Assembly: GCF_029892485.1 (NCBI RefSeq)
Contig: NZ_JARXVG010000001.1
Location: forward strand, 186,001 to 250,000
Length of the DNA stretch: 64,000 nucleotides
Direction: 5' to 3'
Source: Variovorax boronicumulans
GTDB lineage: Bacteria > Pseudomonadota > Gammaproteobacteria > Burkholderiales > Burkholderiaceae_C
Shown here: piece after piece, positions 8,837 through 16,840 of the stretch
Numbering within the stretch: position 1 is the stretch's first letter
Layout of the letters: every line of letters begins with the position of its first letter
The notes under the pieces: generated by a model
Databases searched by the model: none
Seen by the model: the letters and a program-made list of their open reading frames with translations, nothing else
What the model was told of the DNA's origin: nothing
Position numbers and translations under genes: made by a program

Positions 8837-8968
8837 GGGTGAAACTCCTTGGTGTGAATGAAAGATCTGGAGGAAGGTCCGAGGGACGAATTCGATTATG
8901 CGAATCGCCCATGACCTTTTCTGGAAAAGTTCTTGCGCGGTCGAGCGCCCTGCCAGATGCTGGAGGGC

Positions 8969-10198
8969 ATGACCCCGTCCTCGCCCTCCTCTCATTTCGA
9001 CGTCATCGTCGTCGGCCTCGGCGCCCTCGGCGCGGCCACGCTCTATCAACTTTCGCAGCGCGGCGCCCGCGTGCTCGGCATCGACCAGTTCGCGCCGCCG
9101 CACGACCAGGGCTCCTCGCACGGCGACTCGCGCATCACGCGGCTGGCGGTCGGCGAAGGCGATGAATACGTGCCCTTCGTGCAGCGCTCGCATGCCATCT
9201 GGCGCGAGTTGGAGGCGCGCACCGGCAAGCCGCTGATGACCACCACGGGTGGCCTCATCCTCGCGCCGCGCGACCGCGTGGCCGAGCACCACGGCAAGTC
9301 CGACTTCGTGCGCCGCACCATCGCCTGTGCCGAGCGTTTCGGCATCGCGCACGAAGTGCTCGACGCGGCCGGCATCCACGCGCGCTTTCCCCAGTTCCAC
9401 CTGCAGGGCGACGAGATCGGCTACCACGAGCGCGACGCCGGTTTCGTACGGCCCGAAGACGCCATCGGCGCGCAGCTCGCGGTGGCCCGCGCCTCGGGTG
9501 CGCAGACGCGCACCGGCGAGCGCGTGCAGTCGGTCGAGCCGGTGGGCAACGGCGACACGGTCCGCGTGAGCACCGACACGGCGAGTTTCACTGCCGACCG
9601 GGTGGTGATTGCAGCGGGCGCGTGGCTGCCCGAATTCCTGGGCCGGCAGGCCCGCGCCGACTGGCAGGCGAACTTTTCGGTGCATCGGCAGGTGATGCAC
9701 TGGTTCGACACCGGCAGCGCCACGGCCGACTTCTCGCCCGGCCGCTTTCCCATCTTCATCTGGATGTTCGGAGACGGGCAGGAGGACTACATGTACGGTT
9801 TTCCGTCCTCCGACCCCGCGCAGCCCGCGCTCAAGGTCGCGACCGAGCAGTACGTGGCCACCACCACGCCCGACACCATCGACCGCACCGTGAGCCCCGA
9901 GGAAACCGCCGCGATGTACCGCGATCGTGTCTCCGGCCGCTTCCCGCAGATCGGCGGCCGCGCGCTCAAGGCGCGCGCCTGCATGTACACGGTGACGCCC
10001 GACCGCCGCTTCGTGATCGATGCGCTCGACGGCCTGCCCAACGTGCTGATCGCCTCGGCGTGCTCGGGCCACGGCTTCAAGCATTCGGCCGGCCTGGGCG
10101 AAGCCATCGCCGACCGTGTTCTGGGCCGCACCATGTCTCACGGCCTGGACCTGCGCCCCTTTGCCCGCCAACGGCTGCTGGAGAAGGAAACTGCCTAG
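8969..10198 (+). CDS. solA: SolA-like FAD-dependent oxidase (sarcosine / N-methyl-tryptophan oxidase family)
   Basis: The monomeric sarcosine oxidase family oxidises N-methyl or cyclic amino acids to imines with release of H2O2. From the ATG at 8969 the protein has 409 residues. The Rossmann motif GLGALG is at 16-21, followed by GSSHGDSRITR. Near the C-terminus ACMYTVTPDRRFVID carries the cysteine that binds FAD covalently in MSOX and MTOX, and SACSGHGFKHS completes the flavin site. The start is uncertain: 8957 (ATG) and 8933 (TTG) are in frame, and GGAGGG lies only 1 base before 8969. The true substrate is unknown. The PanE-like and racemase-like genes follow on the same strand. Confidence 0.88.
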   Translation: MTPSSPSSHFDVIVVGLGALGAATLYQLSQRGARVLGIDQFAPPHDQGSSHGDSRITRLAVGEGDEYVPFVQRSHAIWRELEARTGKPLMTTTGGLILAPRDRVAEHHGKSDFVRRTIACAERFGIAHEVLDAAGIHARFPQFHLQGDEIGYHERDAGFVRPEDAIGAQLAVARASGAQTRTGERVQSVEPVGNGDTVRVSTDTASFTADRVVIAAGAWLPEFLGRQARADWQANFSVHRQVMHWFDTGSATADFSPGRFPIFIWMFGDGQEDYMYGFPSSDPAQPALKVATEQYVATTTPDTIDRTVSPEETAAMYRDRVSGRFPQIGGRALKARACMYTVTPDRRFVIDALDGLPNVLIASACSGHGFKHSAGLGEAIADRVLGRTMSHGLDLRPFARQRLLEKETA

Positions 10199-10262
10199 AG
10201 CGGCCCGGCGCGAACGCGGGCATCATCGTTCCCGATCTTTTTGATTTCTGGAGCGATGCGCG

Positions 10263-11195
10263 ATGAGATTCCTGGTGGTGGGTGCCGGTGCACTCGGTGG
10301 TTATTTCGGCGGCCGCTTGCTGGAGGCGGGGCGCGATGTCACCTTTCTTCTTCGTCCGCGCCGCGTTGCGCAGCTCGCGAAAACCGGGCTCGTGGTGCAG
10401 AGCCCTTTCGGCAACCTCGAATTGCCGACGCCAAGGCATGTGCTTGCCGAGGACATCGACGGCCCCTATGACGTGGTCGTCGTCGGCAGCAAGGCCTACG
10501 ACCTTGAATCGACCATGGATTCGTTCGCGCCCGCGGTCGGCCCGGACACAGTGATCCTCCCGCTCCTCAATGGCATGAAGCACATCGACCAGCTGGCCGA
10601 ACGCTTCGGCGACGAACGCGTGCTCGGCGGCCTCTGCATGATCTCGGCCACGCTCGACGACGACGGCCGCGTGCTGCACCTGAACGACATGCACGGCCTG
10701 AGCTACGGCGAGCGCGCCGGCGGCCGCTCGGCGCGCGTGGACGCCATCGCGGCCCAGTTCGCCGGCGCGAAGTTCGACGCCACCGCGAGCGAGACCATCG
10801 CGCAGGACATGTGGGAGAAGTGGGTCTTCATCGCCTCGGCGGCGGGCCTCACCAGCCTGATGCGCGCCTCCATCGGCGACATCGTCGCGGCCGGCGGGCA
10901 GGACGTGGCGCTCTCGATCTTCGACGAATGCTGCGCCATCGCCGCGCACAACGGCTTCGCACCGCGCCCTGCTGCCATCCAGCGCGGCCGCACGGTGGTG
11001 ACGACGGCCGGCTCGCCGATGACGGCATCGATGTACAAGGACATGGTGCGCGGCGCGGCGGTCGAGGCCGATCACATCGTGGGAGATCTCCTCGGCCGCG
11101 CGCCCAAAAGCGATTCGCCCTTGCCCACGGTGCTGCGCACCGCGTACGTCCACCTCAAGGCCTACGAGGCCCGGCGCGCCCGCGAGGCCGGCTGA
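10263..11195 (+). CDS. panE: 2-dehydropantoate 2-reductase family protein (PanE/ApbA)
   Basis: NADPH-dependent ketopantoate reductase family. The 310-residue protein has GAGALGGYFGG at 7-17 for the dinucleotide, NGMKH near 104, and Lys187 in MWEKWVFIASAAG, the position of the catalytic lysine. PanE makes pantoate for coenzyme A, but genomes of this group often hold several paralogues with other 2-keto acid substrates, and no pan genes are nearby. GGAG precedes the ATG. It lies 64 bases after the SolA-like gene and 5 bases before the racemase-like gene, so a short operon is likely. Confidence 0.85.
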   Translation: MRFLVVGAGALGGYFGGRLLEAGRDVTFLLRPRRVAQLAKTGLVVQSPFGNLELPTPRHVLAEDIDGPYDVVVVGSKAYDLESTMDSFAPAVGPDTVILPLLNGMKHIDQLAERFGDERVLGGLCMISATLDDDGRVLHLNDMHGLSYGERAGGRSARVDAIAAQFAGAKFDATASETIAQDMWEKWVFIASAAGLTSLMRASIGDIVAAGGQDVALSIFDECCAIAAHNGFAPRPAAIQRGRTVVTTAGSPMTASMYKDMVRGAAVEADHIVGDLLGRAPKSDSPLPTVLRTAYVHLKAYEARRAREAG

Positions 11196-11200
11196 GCTCC

Positions 11201-11911
11201 ATGGCCGACGCTCTCGCCTTCCTCCACACGGCACAGCCGCATGTGCAGACCTTCGGGCGCCTGGTGCGCGACCTTGCGCCCGATCTCGAAATCCGCCACC
11301 TGGTGATGGAAGAGCTGCTGGCCGACGCGCGCGTCGTGGGCATCGACAACGCGGCGCTGGTCAGGCGCGTGCAGGAGGCCATGCGCGAGGCGGCATCGGA
11401 CGGTGCCGCGGTGGTCGTGTGCACCTGTTCGACCATCGGCGGCATCGCCGAGAAAACCGCCACCGGTGGCGCCTTCTCGGCCCTGCGCATCGACCGCGCC
11501 ATGGCCGACCGCGCGGTGCGCACCGGCCCGCGCGTGCTGATCGTCGCAGCCGTCGAAAGCACGCTGGAGCCGACGACGGCGCTGATCGTCTCGGCGGCAA
11601 CGCAGGCCGGCGTCGGCACGCGGCCGAGCACGCTGCTCGTCGAAGAGGCATGGGTGCATTTCCAGGCCGGTGACACCGGACGCTATGTGGAAACGCTGGC
11701 TGCAGCGATCCGCGGCGCGGTCGGCAAGGCCGATGTGGTCGTGCTCGCGCAAGCCTCGATGGCACCGGTGACGCCGCTGCTTGCCGACCTTGGGATCGAT
11801 GTGCTCAGCAGCCCGGGGCTGGGCGTTGCGCATGCGGTAGCGACGCTGCGGGCGTCAGGCAATGCGTGGACTGCAGGCAGCATGAACATGCTGTCGCGGC
11901 CGCAGGGCTGA
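11201..11911 (+). CDS. Asp/Glu racemase-superfamily protein lacking the second catalytic cysteine
   Basis: The 236-residue protein has the two-lobed Asp/Glu racemase pattern. The first lobe carries VVVCTCSTIG with Cys74 and Cys76 where the first catalytic Cys is expected. The second lobe has VVVLAQASMAP, with Ser186 where racemases have the second Cys. Two-base racemisation therefore looks unlikely, and a decarboxylase, isomerase, lyase or binding role is possible, as in arylmalonate decarboxylase relatives that keep one Cys. It starts 5 bases after panE and probably shares its transcript. Membership of the fold is fairly certain; function is not assigned. Confidence 0.72.
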   Translation: MADALAFLHTAQPHVQTFGRLVRDLAPDLEIRHLVMEELLADARVVGIDNAALVRRVQEAMREAASDGAAVVVCTCSTIGGIAEKTATGGAFSALRIDRAMADRAVRTGPRVLIVAAVESTLEPTTALIVSAATQAGVGTRPSTLLVEEAWVHFQAGDTGRYVETLAAAIRGAVGKADVVVLAQASMAPVTPLLADLGIDVLSSPGLGVAHAVATLRASGNAWTAGSMNMLSRPQG

Positions 11912-11919
11912 GCCGGCAG

Positions 11920-13278
11920 CTACTCCGACTTGAGGATCGTCTCCCCCTTCAGCGTCCCCATGTCCCGCGTGTTGAAGCGATGCCGCTTCCACCCTGCCCA
12001 GGTGCGGCGGAAGTTCGCGAGCGAGATGCCGTAGTACAGCACCTTGAACATCCGCAGCGCGCCCCACATCGGCGTGCCCTTGTAGATGTCGCCGGCCAGG
12101 AGCGACATCAGCGCCTCCTTCACCCGGAGCGGATTGCCCGGGTGCATGAACATGTCGCGGATCGTCGGGTTGGTCACGCGGTAGATGAACCACGAATACT
12201 CGCGCGGACCCTTTCGCATCATGGCCTCGAAGCCCTTGCGTGCGGCGGCCAGCTCGGCCGGTTGGTCGAGCGCGGTGGCCACAAGTTCGGCGCCATCGAA
12301 GGCGCTGTGCATCGCCAGGTACACGCCCGACGAGAACATCGGGTCGATGAAGGTGAAGGCATCGCCCAGCAGCAGGTAGCGATCGCCCGTGGCGTGCGTG
12401 CTCGAGTACGAAAAATTGCCGGTGGCATGCACCGCGTCGTCGACCAGCGTGGCGTTCTTCAAGCGGTCCACCAGCACGGGGCACAGCGCGATGGTGTCGT
12501 AGAAGAAATCCTTCAGCGGCTTGTCGCGCGTCTTCAGGTAGTACGGCCAGCAGACCGCGCCCACGCTGGTGGTGCCGTCGGCCAGCGGAATGAACCAGAA
12601 CCAGCCGTGCGGGAACCAGCAGATGCTGATGTTGCCTTCCTTCTTGCCCTCCAGCCGCTCGGCGCTGGTGAAGTGACCGAAGACGGCGGTGCTGTTGTGG
12701 TCGGGGTTCTTTTCCTTGCAGCGGAATTTGTTGGCCAGCAGCGTGTCGCGCCCGGTGGCATCGACGACGAAGCGGGCGCGCCAGCTGCGCCTGGCGCCAT
12801 CGTCCATCTCGGCTTTCACGGTCGCGCCGTCGGCGTCGAAGGCCACGTCGCGCACCTTGCAGCCTTCGAGCGTCTGTGCGCCGCGCGTGGCGGCATTGCG
12901 GAACAGCAGTTCGTCGAGCTCCGAGCGGCGCACCTGCCAGGCGGAGTCGAGCGACTTGTCCCAGCCCTCGGCGAAGTCCACATAGCTGCGGTGCTCATGA
13001 TCGGGCGAGACGAACTCGATGCCGAACTTGGGCATGCCGATCTTCTCGACCTGGTCGCGCACGCCGAGTTTGTCGAACAGCTCGACGTTCGCCGGCAGCA
13101 GCGATTCGCCGATGTGAAAGCGCGGGTGGTGCGCCTTCTCGAGCAACACCACGCTACGGCCCTGCTGCGCCAGCAGCGCCGCAACGGTCGAACCGGCGGG
13201 ACCGCCGCCGATCACGATCACGTCGCAGGATGGGTCCGCGGCCGGATTGGCTTCAATGGCTTCAGTCGAGGGAGGCAT
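11920..13278 (-). CDS. Flavin-dependent halogenase-like monooxygenase
   Basis: The 452-residue FAD protein has GGGPAGS at 24-30, GESLLP at 57-62, a lysine at 84 (MPKFG) near the position of the halogenase catalytic Lys, the halogenase motif WFWFIP at 226-231 and GDAFTFIDPMFSSG near 305. This combination matches the CmlS/PltM-type flavin-dependent halogenases better than simple hydroxylases. Several families with this motif pattern are annotated only as NAD(P)/FAD oxidoreductases, so halogenation is inferred. No biosynthetic cluster, carrier protein or flavin reductase partner is adjacent; FMN reductases lie 3-5 kb away. It converges on the racemase-like gene. Confidence 0.75.
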   Translation of the reverse strand: MPPSTEAIEANPAADPSCDVIVIGGGPAGSTVAALLAQQGRSVVLLEKAHHPRFHIGESLLPANVELFDKLGVRDQVEKIGMPKFGIEFVSPDHEHRSYVDFAEGWDKSLDSAWQVRRSELDELLFRNAATRGAQTLEGCKVRDVAFDADGATVKAEMDDGARRSWRARFVVDATGRDTLLANKFRCKEKNPDHNSTAVFGHFTSAERLEGKKEGNISICWFPHGWFWFIPLADGTTSVGAVCWPYYLKTRDKPLKDFFYDTIALCPVLVDRLKNATLVDDAVHATGNFSYSSTHATGDRYLLLGDAFTFIDPMFSSGVYLAMHSAFDGAELVATALDQPAELAAARKGFEAMMRKGPREYSWFIYRVTNPTIRDMFMHPGNPLRVKEALMSLLAGDIYKGTPMWGALRMFKVLYYGISLANFRRTWAGWKRHRFNTRDMGTLKGETILKSE

Positions 13279-13388
13279 TCAGGCTATACAACAGTTGATG
13301 ACAGTGCCGCGCAGCATAACGCCCTCTTCGGGCGCTGCTCGGACGGGCCGCGCGGTCGCCCTGGTGCAGTACGCGGCGGGCGTGCAAA

Positions 13389-13430
13389 GAAAAAGCCCCC
13401 GGCATCCAACCGGGCGCCGGGGGCTTTTGC
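13389..13430. terminator. Bidirectional terminator downstream of icd
   Basis: Perfect 13-bp arms AAAAGCCCCCGGC (13391-13403) and GCCGGGGGCTTTT (13416-13428). On the minus strand the stem ends in TTTTTCTTTG. It is 15 bases past the icd stop. Confidence 0.9.
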
Positions 13431-13444
13431 TGGACATCGCGCAA

Positions 13445-14704
13445 TTACATGTGGTCGATCATCACCTGACCGAAGCCCGAGCAGCTCACCTGCGTTGCGC
13501 CTTCCATCAGCCGCGCGAAGTCATAGGTGACCTTCTTGCTGGCAATCGACTTCTCCATCGAGCTGATGATCAGGTCAGCCGCCTCGGTCCAGCCCATGTG
13601 GCGCAGCATCATTTCGGCCGAGAGAATTTCGGAGCCGGGGTTCACGTAGTCCTTGCCGGCGTACTTGGGTGCCGTGCCGTGCGTGGCTTCGAACATGGCG
13701 ACGGTGTCGCTCAGGTTCGCGCCCGGGGCGATGCCGATGCCGCCGACCTGTGCAGCCAGCGCGTCGGACACATAGTCGCCGTTGAGGTTCAGCGTGGCAA
13801 TCACGCTGTACTCGGCGGGGCGCAGCAGGATCTGCTGCAGGAACGCATCGGCGATGCTGTCCTTGACGGTGATGTCCTTGCCAGACTTCGGGTTCTTGAA
13901 CTTCATCCACGGGCCGCCGTCGATCAGCTCGGCGCCGAACTCCTTGGCGGCCAAGGCGTAGGCCCAGTCACGGAAGCCACCTTCGGTGAACTTCATGATG
14001 TTGCCCTTGTGCACGATGGTCACGCTGGGCTTGTCGTTGTCGATGGCGTACTGGAAGGCCTTGCGCACCAGGCGCTCGGTGCCTTCGATCGACACGGGCT
14101 TCACACCGATGCCGGAGGTGTTGGGGAAGCGGATCTTCTTGACGCCGAGCTCCTCCTGCAGGAACTTGATGAGCTTCCTGGCCTTGTCGCTCTCGGCTTC
14201 GAACTCGATACCGGCGTAGATGTCCTCCGAGTTCTCGCGAAAGATCACCATGTTGGTCTTGTGCGGCTCGCGCACCGGGCTGGGCACGCCTTTGAAATAC
14301 TGGATGGGGCGCAGGCACACGTACAGGTCGAGCTCCTGGCGCAATGCGACGTTCAAAGAGCGGATGCCGCCGCCGACGGGCGTGGTGAGCGGGCCCTTGA
14401 TCGAGACCACATAGTCGCGCACCGCGTGCAGGGTTTCCTCGGGAAGCCAGACATCAGGGCCGTACACCTTGGTCGATTTCTCGCCGGCGTAGACCTCCAT
14501 CCAGTGGATCTTTTTCTTGCCGCCGTAGGCCTTGGCCACGGCGGCATCCACCACCTTGAGCATCACCGGCGTGATGTCCAGCCCCGTACCGTCGCCTTCG
14601 ATGAAGGGGATGATCGGTTGATCGGGCACATTCAGCGAGTTGTCTGCATTGACCGTGATCTTCTGGCCTTCGGTCGGGACTTTGATGTGCTGGTAGCTGG
14701 ACAT
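13445..14704 (-). CDS. icd: NADP-dependent isocitrate dehydrogenase
   Basis: TCA-cycle enzyme converting isocitrate to 2-oxoglutarate, CO2 and NADPH. The 419-residue protein matches E. coli Icd length. [17 protein letters not shown] holds the substrate-binding (and, in enterics, phosphorylated) serine, and [17 protein letters not shown] carries the Lys-Tyr pair that selects NADP. The start at 14704 gives the conserved [10 protein letters not shown]; a longer frame to 14806 lacks conservation. It is a monocistronic unit with its own terminator. No icd kinase gene is nearby. Confidence 0.97.
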   Translation of the reverse strand: MSSYQHIKVPTEGQKITVNADNSLNVPDQPIIPFIEGDGTGLDITPVMLKVVDAAVAKAYGGKKKIHWMEVYAGEKSTKVYGPDVWLPEETLHAVRDYVVSIKGPLTTPVGGGIRSLNVALRQELDLYVCLRPIQYFKGVPSPVREPHKTNMVIFRENSEDIYAGIEFEAESDKARKLIKFLQEELGVKKIRFPNTSGIGVKPVSIEGTERLVRKAFQYAIDNDKPSVTIVHKGNIMKFTEGGFRDWAYALAAKEFGAELIDGGPWMKFKNPKSGKDITVKDSIADAFLQQILLRPAEYSVIATLNLNGDYVSDALAAQVGGIGIAPGANLSDTVAMFEATHGTAPKYAGKDYVNPGSEILSAEMMLRHMGWTEAADLIISSMEKSIASKKVTYDFARLMEGATQVSCSGFGQVMIDHM

Positions 14705-14773
14705 GAGGGGGAATGGCTCCGGGAGTGACGTAATTTCGACGACTGTCAGCGAATTCAGACAGCGAGGGAGATC

Positions 14774-14805
14774 CGCTGTACAGCCCGTGAACAAATCGCT
14801 GTACA
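14774..14805. repeat. Pair of 9-bp direct repeats in the icd upstream region
   Basis: CGCTGTACA occurs at 14774-14782 and 14797-14805, a 23-base period, in the 219-base gap upstream of icd and of the small exported protein gene. The first copy is part of the palindrome GCTGTACAGC. It could be a regulator site for either divergent gene. Confidence 0.3.
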
Positions 14806-14923
14806 TTTTAGACGCAGCCCATCAGCTGGCGTTTGTCAACCATGGGGCCATTGGGCTCGTTAGTGGCTGACCTTCTGCTCGCCGGGAGGCGTTTCCAACC
14901 AATTCTCGATAGAGGAATCTTCA

Positions 14924-15247
14924 ATGAGCAAAATTCTCGCAGTCATGATCGCTGGTCTGTTCGCAGCTGGCGCCTATGCCCAAAACCCGGCCGGCACCAC
15001 GCCCGAACAAGGGAACGCAACCAGCAGCAAGTCCCAAACGCGCGCTGAAGCCAAGAAGGCTGCCAAGCCCGCCGGCCAAGTGGCTGCTCCTGCTGGCGAC
15101 ATCGCCAAGACGCCCGAAGGCGGCGCCGTCGGTACCGACAAGGCTGCAGCTTCCGGCGAAAAGCGCGCTCAAACGCGCGACCAGCGTCGTCGCAACAAGG
15201 ACGGCAGCGTGAAGCGCAAGTCGACCCAAGGCGGCACGCCCAACTGA
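14924..15247 (+). CDS. Small exported Ala/Lys/Arg-rich protein (unknown function)
   Basis: The 107-residue precursor has a Sec signal peptide (MSKILAVMIAGLFAAGAYAQ, cleavage after AYA). The mature part is low-complexity, hydrophilic and rich in Ala, Lys, Thr, Gly and Gln with no cysteine or clear fold. A strong AGAGGAA site precedes the ATG and a strong terminator follows, so it is expressed from its own promoter. The signal peptide is nearly the same as that of the next gene, suggesting paralogy. It is probably periplasmic. I do not recognise a named family. Confidence 0.8.
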   Translation: MSKILAVMIAGLFAAGAYAQNPAGTTPEQGNATSSKSQTRAEAKKAAKPAGQVAAPAGDIAKTPEGGAVGTDKAAASGEKRAQTRDQRRRNKDGSVKRKSTQGGTPN

Positions 15248-15261
15248 TTCGGCGTCCCCTG

Positions 15262-15290
15262 AAAAAAGCGCTCCCCGGAGCGCTTTTTTT
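15262..15290 (+). terminator. Rho-independent terminator of the first small exported protein gene
   Basis: Arms AAAAAAGCGCTCC (15262-15274) and GGAGCGCTTTTTT (15277-15289), ending in a T8 run, 15 bases after the stop codon. Confidence 0.92.
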
Positions 15291-15395
15291 TCGTTCGTCA
15301 TCGCCAGAGTGCTGTCAACCGCGTGCACGGGGCCCCGTTGAATGTGGACCTTCCACACGGAGGTGGTCCAAATCAACAATCTCAAAGGATTTCTC

Positions 15396-15584
15396 ATGAA
15401 CAAGCTGCTCGCAGCCCTGGTCGCCGGTCTCTTCGCTGCCGGTGCATTTGCTCAAACGCCCGCACCCGCAGCTGCTGCGCCGGCCGCACCTGCCGCTCAC
15501 AAGGCTAAGGCCAAGCACACGGCCAAGAAGCACAAGGTTCGCCACGTGGCCAAGGCCCACGCCGCTGCCGCCAAGAAGGTGTAA
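15396..15584 (+). CDS. Small exported Ala/Lys/His-rich protein, Asr-like in composition
   Basis: The 62-residue precursor has a signal peptide MNKLLAALVAGLFAAGAFAQ almost matching the upstream small gene, then a mature peptide of about 42 residues built from Ala, Pro, Lys and His (AHKAKAKHTAKKHKVRHVAK). The strongly basic low-complexity mature part recalls acid-shock protein Asr, but no homology is claimed. AAAGGA precedes the ATG at 15396; the longer frame from 15342 lacks a ribosome site. A terminator follows 20 bases downstream. It is likely periplasmic or a processed basic peptide. Confidence 0.75.
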   Translation: MNKLLAALVAGLFAAGAFAQTPAPAAAAPAAPAAHKAKAKHTAKKHKVRHVAKAHAAAAKKV

Positions 15585-15603
15585 GCTTTCAAGCTCACCC
15601 GGC

Positions 15604-15630
15604 AATGCCCGCATCAGCGGGCATTTTTAT
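15604..15630 (+). terminator. Rho-independent terminator of the second small exported protein gene
   Basis: Arms AATGCCCGC (15604-15612) and GCGGGCATT (15617-15625) followed by TTTAT. Confidence 0.9.
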
Positions 15631-15676
15631 TGGTTACGGGCCGAGGCTCCGCGCCCTGCCTTGAAAGAGTTGTCCG

Positions 15677-16138
15677 ATGTTCCAGCGTTTAGCCGCCCTG
15701 CTCCTGCTGTCCGCCTCATTCGTGATGCCGACGCATGCCCAACAGCAGCAACCCCAGACCGATCTTGCGCGCACGCAGTTGTCGGTCGGCCTGTACAAGA
15801 TCGATGTGCAGATCGCCCAGACCCCCCAGCAGAGGGAAATCGGCCTGATGTTCCGCAAGAACATGCCGCAGGCCGAGGGCATGATCTTCGTGTTCGAGCA
15901 GCCGGCCACCCAGTGCTTCTGGATGCGCAACACCTTGCTGCCCCTGACCGCGGCCTTCGTGGCCGACGACGGCCGCATCGTCAACCTGGTCGACATGCAG
16001 CCGATGACCGAAAACTCGCATTGCTCTGAAGAGCCGGTGCGCTACGTGCTCGAGATGAACCAGGGCTGGTTCGCCAAGAAGAACATCAAGAAAGGCGCCA
16101 AGCTCGGCGGCGAGTTGTTCTCGGCCGCCAAGCGCTGA
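15677..16138 (+). CDS. DUF192 family exported protein
   Basis: The 153-residue protein has a signal peptide (cleavage after THA near residue 21) and one DUF192 domain. The family hallmark is visible as EIGLMFRKNMPQAEGMIFVFE followed by CFWMRNTLLPL, then a C-terminal LEMNQGWFAKKNIKKGA. DUF192 proteins are small beta-rich periplasmic or exported proteins of unknown function. The gene is transcribed towards sodB and shares its terminator. No functional link to the neighbours is evident. Confidence 0.9.
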   Translation: MFQRLAALLLLSASFVMPTHAQQQQPQTDLARTQLSVGLYKIDVQIAQTPQQREIGLMFRKNMPQAEGMIFVFEQPATQCFWMRNTLLPLTAAFVADDGRIVNLVDMQPMTENSHCSEEPVRYVLEMNQGWFAKKNIKKGAKLGGELFSAAKR

Positions 16139-16160
16139 GCTTCTGCTGCCTATGGCCCAC

Positions 16161-16190
16161 AAAAAGGCCGACCCGAGGGTCGGCCTTTTG
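16161..16190. terminator. Bidirectional terminator between DUF192 gene and sodB
   Basis: Arms AAAAGGCCGACCC (16162-16174) and GGGTCGGCCTTTT (16177-16189) sit between the two convergent genes and have A/T tracts on both sides. Confidence 0.9.
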
Positions 16191-16207
16191 CATGGGCGAC
16201 TCAGGCT

Positions 16208-16789
16208 TCAGCCGAAGTTCTTGGCGGCGAAGTCCCAGTTGACCAGCTTGGCCAGGAAGGTCTCGACAAACTTCGGGCGCAGGTTGCGGTAGTCGATGTA
16301 GTAGGCGTGTTCCCAGACGTCCACGGTCAGCAGCGCGGTGTCTGCGGTCGTCAGCGGCGTGCCGGCGGCGCCGGTGTTCACGATGTCCACCGAACCGTCG
16401 GCCTTCTTCACGAGCCACGTCCAGCCCGAACCGAAGTTGCCCACGGCCGACTTCACGAAGGCTTCCTTGAAGGCGTCGTAGCTGCCCCACTTGGCATCGA
16501 TGGCCTTGGCCAGCGCGCCGGTCGGTGCGCCGCCGCCTTGGGGCTTCATGCAGTTCCAGAAGAAGGTGTGGTTCCAGATCTGCGCGGCGTTGTTGTAGAT
16601 GCCGCCGCTGGCCTTCTTGATGATTTCTTCCAGCATGAGGGCTTCGAACTCGGTGCCCTTCTGCAGGTTGTTCAGGTTCACCACGTAAGCGTTGTGGTGC
16701 TTGCCGTAGTGGTACTCGAGGGTTTCCTTCGAATACTCGGGTGCCAGCGCATCAAGGGCGTACGGCAGGGGTGGGAGCACATGTTCCAT
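16208..16789 (-). CDS. sodB: Iron superoxide dismutase
   Basis: Converts superoxide to O2 and H2O2 in the cytoplasm. The 193-residue protein has metal ligands His27, His74 (AAQIWNH), Asp157 and His161 ([13 protein letters not shown]). Gln70 in the [12 protein letters not shown] motif is the position that marks the iron rather than the manganese enzyme. The length is standard. It stands alone, with its own 5' region (16790-16840) and a shared terminator with the DUF192 gene. Confidence 0.97.
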   Translation of the reverse strand: MEHVLPPLPYALDALAPEYSKETLEYHYGKHHNAYVVNLNNLQKGTEFEALMLEEIIKKASGGIYNNAAQIWNHTFFWNCMKPQGGGAPTGALAKAIDAKWGSYDAFKEAFVKSAVGNFGSGWTWLVKKADGSVDIVNTGAAGTPLTTADTALLTVDVWEHAYYIDYRNLRPKFVETFLAKLVNWDFAAKNFG

Positions 16790-16840
16790 GGTTTTTTCTC
16801 GTGGGGTTGGTTGTGGGGAATGAAGGATTCTAGAAAGTAA

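Noticed and set aside
8279..10171. 630-residue frame joining the FMN reductase to antisense sequence of the SolA-like gene
   Set aside because: Only the last 185 residues match a family; the rest is antisense to a well-supported gene. The ATG at 8836 with AGGAG is the real start.
14743..14758. CTG-N10-CAG sequence near icd as a LexA box
   Set aside because: CTGTCAGCGAATTCAG fits the pattern, but the centre is GC-rich, the gene is a TCA enzyme and chance matches are frequent at this GC content.
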